Shown here one piece after another: positions 56,367 through 64,000 of a stretch of 64,000 bases of DNA. The first letter of the stretch is position 1. Each line of letters opens with the position of its first letter. The stretch comes from Porphyrobacter sp. CACIAM 03H1 (GTDB taxonomy: Bacteria; Pseudomonadota; Alphaproteobacteria; Sphingomonadales; Sphingomonadaceae): positions 2,542,764 through 2,606,763 of the forward strand of contig NZ_CP021378.1 of NCBI RefSeq assembly GCF_002215495.1, read 5' to 3'. A program made the position numbers and the translations under genes. The notes beneath the pieces were generated by a model. That model was not told where the DNA came from. It worked only from the letters and a program-made list of their open reading frames with translations, and did no database searches.

Positions 56367-56608
56367 GCACCTTGCAGACCATCCGCAAGGTGCGTGTGAG
56401 ACCGCGACACCGAAATGGCATCGCGGCCCCGTTCAGCCCGAATTTTGATGCATCGCCCCGTCCGGGCTGAGTGCTCCTGCTGGCCGGGTGGCCTCGGGAG
56501 CGAGACGGGGGACGCAGCCCGGAGAGGTTCTCCGGCGGTATCCACCCTATCGTCAGGCGGAGCCATCAGGGCTCCAACGATAGAGGCCCCTCACCTGAGC
56601 GAGGGGCA
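56367..56608 (-). promoter_or_regulatory. Structured rpsJ-rplC intercistronic region
   Basis: Three strong inverted repeats in a 277-base gap: GCACCTTGC/GCAAGGTGC (56367-56393), 24 bases before rplC; TATCGT+GGAGCC with GGCTCC+ACGATA (56548-56582); and GCCCCTC/GAGGGGC (about 56587-56608), just after rpsJ. E. coli controls this operon by L4 binding a leader before rpsJ; here the structure is placed after rpsJ. Confidence 0.6.
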
Positions 56609-56620
56609 TTTCGGCTGGCC

Positions 56621-56932
<312 letters not shown>

Positions 56933-57085
56933 GTCCTACTACCGATGCGAAAGAGCCAAGGAGCCGCCGGTTGCCCGGCATTTCCCAAAAACAAAGACCG
57001 CCCCGCGTGCATCCGGTTTCCCGTGAGCGGGCGGCCTTCCTCAAAACTCGTGACAGACGGGACGAATCTCGTCTGCGGATGCGCG

Positions 57086-57114
57086 CCTATACGGGGAGCG
57101 CCCCCTTCTGGCAA
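57086..57114 (-). promoter_or_regulatory. Predicted S10-operon promoter
   Basis: On the minus strand TTGCCA (57109-57114), 17 bases, TATAGG (57086-57091). It lies about 150 bases before rpsJ and downstream of the tuf terminator, so S10-operon transcription can begin here independently. Confidence 0.68.
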
Positions 57115-57127
57115 GGGCCAACGGACA

Positions 57128-57161
57128 GGAAATTACATGACCGTGAAACGACCGTAATTCC
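57128..57161. promoter_or_regulatory. Inverted repeat upstream of the S10-operon promoter
   Basis: GGAAATTAC (57128-57136) and GTAATTCC (57154-57161), starting 14 bases upstream of the -35. It could be an operator or an AT-rich UP-like element. Confidence 0.4.
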
Positions 57162-57189
57162 GGGCCGCGAAGGCGCCCTGCCCTCACAC

Positions 57190-57223
57190 AAAAAGGCCCG
57201 GCAGCTCCTGGGAGCGCCGGGCC
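57190..57223 (-). terminator. Rho-independent terminator after tuf
   Basis: Minus-strand GGCCCGGC/GCCGGGCC with an inner GCTCC/GGAGC (about 13 bp of stem in total), followed by TTTTT (57190-57194). A textbook terminator ending the str operon. Confidence 0.92.
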
Positions 57224-57261
57224 TCTTCGTGTTCAGTTTCGCCCCTTAACGGAGCAGCACC

Positions 57262-58452
57262 TTACTTGGTGATCTTGGCGACGACGCCCGAACCCACGGT
57301 GCGGCCACCTTCGCGGATCGCGAAGCGCAGACCTTCGTCCATGGCGATCGGAGCGATCAGCTTGACGCCGATGGTCACGTTGTCGCCCGGCATCACCATT
57401 TCGGTGCCTTCGGGAAGGATCACTTCGCCGGTCACGTCGGTGGTGCGGAAGTAGAACTGCGGACGGTAGTTGGCGAAGAACGGCGTGTGACGGCCACCTT
57501 CGTCCTTCGACAGCACGTAGACCTCGGCCGAGAACTCGGTGTGCGGGGTCACGGTGCCCGGCTTGGCGAGAACCTGGCCGCGCTCGACTTCTTCACGGGC
57601 GACGCCGCGGATCAGGGCACCGACGTTGTCGCCGGCTTCACCGCGATCGAGCAGCTTGCGGAACATTTCCACGCCGGTGACGGTGGTCTTGCGGGTGTCC
57701 TTGATGCCGACGATCTCGACTTCGTCACCCACGTTCACGACGCCGGTTTCGATACGGCCGGTCACCACGGTGCCGCGGCCCGAGATCGAGAACACGTCTT
57801 CGATCGGCATGAGGAAGCTCTTGTCGATCGGACGATCGGGCTGCGGGATGTACTGGTCGACGGCTTCGATGAGCGCGATGACCGAGTCCTTGCCGATGTT
57901 GTCGTCACGGCCTTCGAGAGCGGCCAGAGCCGAACCCTTGACGATCGGAATGTTGTCGCCGTCGAAGTCGTACGACGAGAGCAGCTCGCGCACTTCGAGT
58001 TCGACGAGCTCGAGGATTTCCTCGTCGTCGACCTGGTCGACCTTGTTCATGTACACGACCAGCGCCGGCACGCCGACCTGACGGGCGAGCAGGATGTGCT
58101 CACGGGTCTGGGGCATCGGGCCGTCGGCGGCGTTCACGACCAGGATCGCGCCGTCCATCTGGGCGGCACCGGTGATCATGTTCTTCACGTAGTCGGCGTG
58201 ACCCGGGCAGTCGACGTGCGCGTAGTGACGGGCAGCCGATTCGTACTCGACGTGCGCGGTCGAGATGGTGATGCCGCGCTCGCGCTCTTCCGGAGCCTTG
58301 TCGATGTTGGCGAAGTCGACGGCGCTGCCGCCGTAGGTTTCAGCCATCACCTTGGTGATCGCCGCGGTCAGCGTGGTCTTGCCATGGTCGACGTGACCGA
58401 TGGTGCCGATGTTGCAGTGCGGCTTGTTCCGCTGGAATTTTTCCTTGGCCAT
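57262..58452 (-). CDS. tuf: Elongation factor Tu, 396 aa
   Basis: GTP-binding GHVDHGKT (residues 19-26), [12 protein letters not shown] and NKVD. Domains 2 and 3 follow ([33 protein letters not shown], partly). It delivers aminoacyl-tRNA to the ribosome. The C-terminal [10 protein letters not shown] is normal. Confidence 0.98.
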   Translation of the reverse strand: MAKEKFQRNKPHCNIGTIGHVDHGKTTLTAAITKVMAETYGGSAVDFANIDKAPEERERGITISTAHVEYESAARHYAHVDCPGHADYVKNMITGAAQMDGAILVVNAADGPMPQTREHILLARQVGVPALVVYMNKVDQVDDEEILELVELEVRELLSSYDFDGDNIPIVKGSALAALEGRDDNIGKDSVIALIEAVDQYIPQPDRPIDKSFLMPIEDVFSISGRGTVVTGRIETGVVNVGDEVEIVGIKDTRKTTVTGVEMFRKLLDRGEAGDNVGALIRGVAREEVERGQVLAKPGTVTPHTEFSAEVYVLSKDEGGRHTPFFANYRPQFYFRTTDVTGEVILPEGTEMVMPGDNVTIGVKLIAPIAMDEGLRFAIREGGRTVGSGVVAKITK

Positions 58453-58546
58453 TTCTCTGGTGTACCTTCTTGAATGAAATGATGTGTTCGCGGGAGAACG
58501 GCAGCGCCCGCAGAATCAGGCGCCGCCCCTAGACTGCCGAAGCAGC

Positions 58547-60679
<2,133 letters not shown>

Positions 60680-60789
60680 ATCAGGTTCCTTGATCGTGAG
60701 GGGGCCGCCGGGTCGCGGTCAGGGCCCCATATAGGGAGAATTGTGACAGCCGGAAGACCCTGCCTCCCGGCTGCCCACAATCCGCGAGA

Positions 60790-61260
60790 TTACCAGCGGT
60801 AGTGCGAGAAGGCGCGGTTCGCGTCCGCCATGCGGTGCGTGTCCTCGCGCTTCTTCACGGCGTTGCCGCGGTTGTTGGCCGCATCGAGCAGCTCGCCCGA
60901 CAGCCGCGCGGCCATCGTGGTTTCCGGACGCCCGCGCGCAGCCGTGATCAGCCAGCGGATCGCGAGAGCCTGGGCACGCTCGGGACGAACCTCGACCGGC
61001 ACCTGGTAGGTCGCACCACCGACACGGCGGCTGCGCACCTCGACCTGCGGCTTCACGTTGTTCAGCGCATCGTGGAACAGCTGGATGGGATCGGCCTTCG
61101 CCTTGGCTTCGACCGTGGCGAGCGCGCCATAGACGATCTTCTCGGCAACGGCCTTCTTACCGTCGAGCATGAGGTTGTTCATGAACTTCGACAGGATCTG
61201 ATCCCCGTACTGGGGATCGGGCAGGATGACCCGCTTTTCGGGACGACGACGACGTGACAT
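60790..61260 (-). CDS. rpsG: 30S ribosomal protein S7, 156 aa
   Basis: Start [20 protein letters not shown] at 61260; AAGGA lies 12-16 bases before it. [23 protein letters not shown] and [26 protein letters not shown] (partly) are diagnostic. In E. coli S7 binds the rpsL-rpsG gap to autoregulate; here that gap is highly structured. Confidence 0.98.
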   Translation of the reverse strand: MSRRRRPEKRVILPDPQYGDQILSKFMNNLMLDGKKAVAEKIVYGALATVEAKAKADPIQLFHDALNNVKPQVEVRSRRVGGATYQVPVEVRPERAQALAIRWLITAARGRPETTMAARLSGELLDAANNRGNAVKKREDTHRMADANRAFSHYRW

Positions 61261-61267
61261 CTTTTGA

Positions 61268-61383
61268 ATTCCTTCGGAATGCGCCCGGGCCTCCGCCCGG
61301 GCTTGCGGCTCCGGCCCACTCCCCCTCCCGACCACCCAGATGCTACCCCGTAGGGCGCTCGGGAGGGGGAGCGGTCCGGAGCC
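61268..61383 (-). promoter_or_regulatory. Strong stem-loops in the rpsL-rpsG intercistronic gap
   Basis: A long hairpin: GGCTCCGG/CCGGAGCC (61307-61314/61376-61383) continuing as CTCCCCCTCCCGA/TCGGGAGGGGGAG (61319-61331/61359-61371), 23 of 25 positions paired. A second stem GCCCGGGC/GCCCGGGC follows (61283-61302). A small ATTCC/GGAAT hairpin (61268-61280) contains the rpsG ribosome site AAGGA. A likely S7 control element. Confidence 0.65.
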
Positions 61384-61395
61384 GGACCTAAACCC

Positions 61396-61767
61396 TTACT
61401 TCGGACGCTTGGCGCCGTACTTCGAGCGCGACTGCTTGCGGTCCTTCACGCCCTGCGTGTCGAGCACGCCGCGAAGGACGTGGTAACGCACGCCCGGAAG
61501 GTCGCGCACACGGCCGCCGCGGATGAGCACCACCGAGTGCTCCTGCAGGTTGTGGCCTTCGCCCGGGATGTAGGAGATGACCTCGCGCTGGTTGGTCAGG
61601 CGGACCTTGGCCACCTTGCGCAGCGCCGAGTTCGGCTTCTTCGGGGTCGTCGTGTAGACGCGGGTGCAGACGCCGCGCTTCTGCGGGTTCTGCTCCATCG
61701 CAGGGACCTTGGACTTGGCCTTCTGCGGAACGCGGCCCTTGCGGACCAGCTGGTTGATCGTCGGCAT
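61396..61767 (-). CDS. rpsL: 30S ribosomal protein S12, 123 aa
   Basis: [32 protein letters not shown] and [22 protein letters not shown] identify S12. Lys43 (in PKKPNS) and Lys88 (in RVRD-LPGVR context) regions are wild type in appearance. Length exact. Confidence 0.98.
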   Translation of the reverse strand: MPTINQLVRKGRVPQKAKSKVPAMEQNPQKRGVCTRVYTTTPKKPNSALRKVAKVRLTNQREVISYIPGEGHNLQEHSVVLIRGGRVRDLPGVRYHVLRGVLDTQGVKDRKQSRSKYGAKRPK

Positions 61768-61839
61768 TAGATTCTCACTTCACCGGATGGGGGTGACACG
61801 GGAAACCGACGATGGAGGAAGAGAGTTGCCCGCTCGTTT

Positions 61840-61923
61840 CGTCACCTCGGCGAAAACCGGGTCCCGGAACCTCGAGCGATGCGCCCGAGGCATGAGATCC
61901 CCGCATTTGCGGGAATGACGACG
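61840..61923. repeat. Intergenic repeat related to 25059-25120
   Basis: It begins CGTCACCTCGGCGAAAACCGG and ends GCGGGAATGACGACG; it includes a CCCGC-atTT-GCGGG stem (about 61900-61913). Its ends match the mdh-sucD element, so the genome probably carries a family of such repeats. It lies upstream of rpsL. Confidence 0.6.
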
Positions 61924-62051
61924 AGGCCGAAACGCTCCACCCACATGATCAGGCCCTTCGGCCACCGGGTTACTTTGACGGCTGCCCCTCTTTGAAGGAC
62001 CCACCGCCAATGTTCAGCTCGCTCCGAGGGGTTGCCCCGGAAAGATGGGCG

Positions 62052-62080
62052 CCCTTAGGCGGGTTTGGGGCAAGGGTCAA
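62052..62080 (-). promoter_or_regulatory. Predicted str-operon promoter
   Basis: On the minus strand TTGACC (62075-62080), 17 bases, TAAGGG (62052-62057), giving an rpsL leader of about 280 bases. It overlaps the promoter-proximal side of the 3' end of the divergent-side regulator gene. Confidence 0.6.
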
Positions 62081-62095
62081 GGGACGGCGTCACAA

Positions 62096-62698
62096 CTACT
62101 GGCGCATCGCCCTGCCCGATGCCATCCGACCTGCTCGCTGGCCGGTAAAGGCGAGGTCGGAAGCGACCTGCATGAAATACCCCGTCAACCGTTCGGACGC
62201 CAGCGGGGTCAGGCACAGGAAAACCCGCCGCTTGTCGGTCGGATCCGGATCGCGTGTGAGATAGCCACGCTCCTCCATCACCTTGATGTAGCGCAGCGCA
62301 GTCGTCTCCGGAACGCCGCTGCCGTAACACACCGAAGACACGGAAATCCGCTGCCGGCGCAGCGCCGCCCTGAACAGATCGAGCAGCATCGTCCACGACG
62401 GATCGAAGAAGAGATCGGGCTCGAAGAATTTCAAGCGCTGCCGACGCGACGCGATCACCGCTTCGAGCACATGGAGAATATCGCCCTCACCGTACTGCGG
62501 CGAAGGCACGACCGGTGCAACCCGGCCGATACCCGCTTGGCTGGCTTGATCCTGCTCAGCCAGCGGCTGACCGATGTCGCGAAACCCGCAGCGCTGGTCG
62601 TCGACGTTGTCAGGCGAGCCCTCGCCAGCCGTCAGAGACGCGATGGCATTCTCGAGCAATTCGAGCCGCTTCCGTATGTTCTTGGTGTCGCCGGTCAT
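62096..62698 (-). CDS. Winged-helix (MarR-like) transcriptional regulator, 200 aa
   Basis: Start MTGDTKNIRKRLELLENAIA at 62698; a longer frame only opens at TTG. An N-terminal coiled-coil-like helix (to about 30) and a linker are followed by a C-terminal winged helix. That part shows DLFFDPSWTMLLDLFRAALRRQRISVSS, VPETTALRYIKVMEERGYLTRDPDPTDKRRVFLCLTPLA (partly). The tail after the wing may dimerise. It is divergent from the LuxR gene, sharing a 152-base control region. Confidence 0.83.
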   Translation of the reverse strand: MTGDTKNIRKRLELLENAIASLTAGEGSPDNVDDQRCGFRDIGQPLAEQDQASQAGIGRVAPVVPSPQYGEGDILHVLEAVIASRRQRLKFFEPDLFFDPSWTMLLDLFRAALRRQRISVSSVCYGSGVPETTALRYIKVMEERGYLTRDPDPTDKRRVFLCLTPLASERLTGYFMQVASDLAFTGQRAGRMASGRAMRQ

Positions 62699-62746
62699 GA
62701 CAGCGCAGTTACAGTTCCACTGCGGAATTTTCCTGTCCCCCAGTCG

Positions 62747-62758
62747 GGTTACGTAACC
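62747..62758. promoter_or_regulatory. 12-bp palindrome GGTTACGTAACC
   Basis: Perfect palindrome between the divergent MarR-like and LuxR genes, 49 bases from the former's start and 93 from the latter's, next to AT-rich sequence. A good candidate operator for either regulator; lux-box-like in symmetry but shorter than the classical 20 bp. Confidence 0.5.
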
Positions 62759-62850
62759 TAAAATAATCAATCCCACCTCGAATTCTGCTAGCAATTTAAT
62801 TTGTTAGTAATGGCCGACTAAATTGCCTTGGAGGCCGAGGCAGGGAATTT

Positions 62851-63579
62851 ATGCCGAACGTCATCCACGATTCAGACATCTTCCGGAATATATCGAATGC
62901 GGCTCAAGTTTCGGAAGTAATACATGCCTTATATGCGTCCTGTCTGCTGATCGGCGGGGACAAGCTCAGTTATCACTCCGAAACAATGTTCGAAGGTGTG
63001 GCATCTGCACATTCGAACGTGTTTGCCATGGGTTTCCCGAAAGAATGGACGGAGTTCTACTTGGCCGGAGGCGGCAAGGCCTTCGATCCTGTTCCAGAAA
63101 TTGTCATGCAGGCTGGCCGGGTGATGACATGGCGCGAGGCTCTCTGTCAGTTAACGCTGACTGACGGCGAAAGGGACTGGTTTAAGCGAGCCGAGCAGCA
63201 CGGGCTGCTCAATGGGCTGGGCTTCCCGCTTTGGGGGCCGAAAAGCCAGAACGCCTTCGTCGCGATCGGCTTTCCCGGGAACGATGTCGATGTGAGGCCG
63301 GAAGTCATCCGGGCCGAGCATATGCTGCTGCATGCGGGGCACGTGAAGATCGTCGAACTCTCGGCCGGACAACCGGAGTCGGCGATCCTTTCGCAGCGCG
63401 AGCGCGAGGTCCTGACGTGGATTGCCAAAGGCAAGAGCAACACGGACATCGCCACGATCCTGTCGATCTCTCCGGAGACGGTCGCGACATACAAGCGGCG
63501 CATCTATGCCAAGCTCGAGTGCCACGACCGGATCGGAGCGGTGGTCAAGGCGCTGAAACTTCGGTTGATCAGCCTGTGA
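62851..63579 (+). CDS. LuxR-family AHL-receptor transcriptional regulator, 242 aa
   Basis: Autoinducer-binding domain (about 20-165) followed by a LuxR helix-turn-helix (LSQREREVLTWIAKGKSNTDIATILSISPETV, partly, about 175-240). The six residues conserved in AHL pockets of TraR/LasR are all present with the correct spacing: W66, Y70, D79, P80, W94, G122. So it is probably a real AHL sensor. No luxI-type synthase is within the window, making it a LuxR solo here. ATG 62851 follows CAGGGA and a strong GGAGG further up. Confidence 0.9.
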   Translation: MPNVIHDSDIFRNISNAAQVSEVIHALYASCLLIGGDKLSYHSETMFEGVASAHSNVFAMGFPKEWTEFYLAGGGKAFDPVPEIVMQAGRVMTWREALCQLTLTDGERDWFKRAEQHGLLNGLGFPLWGPKSQNAFVAIGFPGNDVDVRPEVIRAEHMLLHAGHVKIVELSAGQPESAILSQREREVLTWIAKGKSNTDIATILSISPETVATYKRRIYAKLECHDRIGAVVKALKLRLISL

Positions 63580-63601
63580 AGGTCCGCCCGCGCGGCGCTG
63601 C

Positions 63602-64000
63602 CTAGGCGCCGAGGAATGCCACCAGCGCGCGCACCTTCTTGCTTCGCCACTGCGGCGGGGGGGCGAGCAGCCAATAGGCGCGGGTGGCCGGCTCGGGGGG
63701 CTCGAGCGCGGTGAGTTGCCCGCGCGCGATCGCGCCTTCGGCCAGCGCCAGCGGGAGAATGGTGCGCCCCATCCCCGCCAGCGCCGAGGCGAGCGCCTGG
63801 CCGGGAGAGCCGGCGCGGATGCAGGGGTTGAGCCCCTCCGGCAATGCCACGCCCGGCCAGTCGATCCACGCATCGCGGTGCTCGGGCGCAGCAACCTGCA
63901 CGCGCATCGCCGGGGCCAGCTGGACGCCCTGCAGCTCGCCCGGCCCGTCGACAAGCCGGATCGCGAGATCGAGGTTCGCCTCGGTGAAATCGGCGTGCTC
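63602..64000 (-). CDS. LysR-family transcriptional regulator, C-terminal part, 132 aa
   Basis: The frame runs in from beyond the right edge and ends at TAG 63602-63604. EHADFTEANLDLAIRLVDGPGE and GQALASALAGMGRTILPLALAEGAIARGQL are the effector-domain pattern of GcvA/LysR-like regulators, and the protein ends RSKKVRALVAFLGA. The DNA-binding half is missing. Confidence 0.85.
   Translation of the reverse strand, partial: EHADFTEANLDLAIRLVDGPGELQGVQLAPAMRVQVAAPEHRDAWIDWPGVALPEGLNPCIRAGSPGQALASALAGMGRTILPLALAEGAIARGQLTALEPPEPATRAYWLLAPPPQWRSKKVRALVAFLGA

Overview
The window is a chromosomal segment of a high-GC alphaproteobacterium. It is most likely a member of the Sphingomonadales close to Erythrobacter/Porphyrobacter. 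The evidence is the str-S10-spc-alpha ribosomal gene order with an alphaproteobacterial-type uvrA, the mdh-sucD-sucA-sucB-lpd TCA block, a GTTC-N7-GTTC LexA box before uvrA, and several sphingomonad-style secreted and wall proteins. Genus assignment is inference; no rRNA gene is present.

Layout. 1-9.8 kb: the end of rlmN, small exported proteins, a methyltransferase, a MOSC protein, two tandem glycine-zipper proteins, a three-gene redox cluster (pteridine-reductase-like SDR, b-type cytochrome, sulfite-oxidase-fold molybdoenzyme), cyclopropane fatty acid synthase, a histidine-rich periplasmic protein and argG. 9.8-10.8 kb: about 1 kb without a credible protein gene. Most of it (about 10040-10580) looks like a large structured RNA, with at least seven short hairpins, several closed by UUCG or GNRA loops. 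10.8-13.7 kb: RlpA-like protein, a small exported protein, a sodium:solute symporter and a short hypothetical. 14.0-15.9 kb: a clearly lower-GC three-gene island (2-TM protein, ImmA/IrrE-type metallopeptidase, beta-family protein) next to the 3' end of uvrA. Between the island and uvrA lies a second, diverged copy of the uvrA C-terminal codons. 16-24 kb: uvrA with LexA box, a cobalamin/siderophore-type ABC importer, a SleB-like wall hydrolase and a small conserved protein.

24-32 kb is the TCA/2-oxoglutarate dehydrogenase block (mdh, sucD, sucA, sucB, an inserted left-handed beta-helix acyltransferase, lpd). sucC is not in the window. 32-40.6 kb holds a membrane protein, a DUF4403 lipoprotein, an amidase, a PepSY protein, a TRIC/YicG-type channel, two related Arg/Asp-rich exported proteins and a serine hydrolase.

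40.6-62.1 kb is the ribosomal superoperon on the minus strand, read from rpsL (61.8 kb) down to rplQ (40.7 kb). I can place three sigma-70-like promoters, each with 17-bp spacing (before rpsL, rpsJ and rpsM), terminators after tuf and rplQ, and strong intercistronic stem-loops in the rpsL-rpsG and rpsJ-rplC gaps. Two unusual passengers sit in this cluster: a 94-aa protein of unknown function directly after rpmD, and an exported START/SRPBCC-like protein between adk and rpsM. 62.1-64 kb holds a winged-helix regulator divergent from a LuxR-type receptor that keeps all six canonical AHL-pocket residues, then the C-terminal part of a LysR regulator running off the window.
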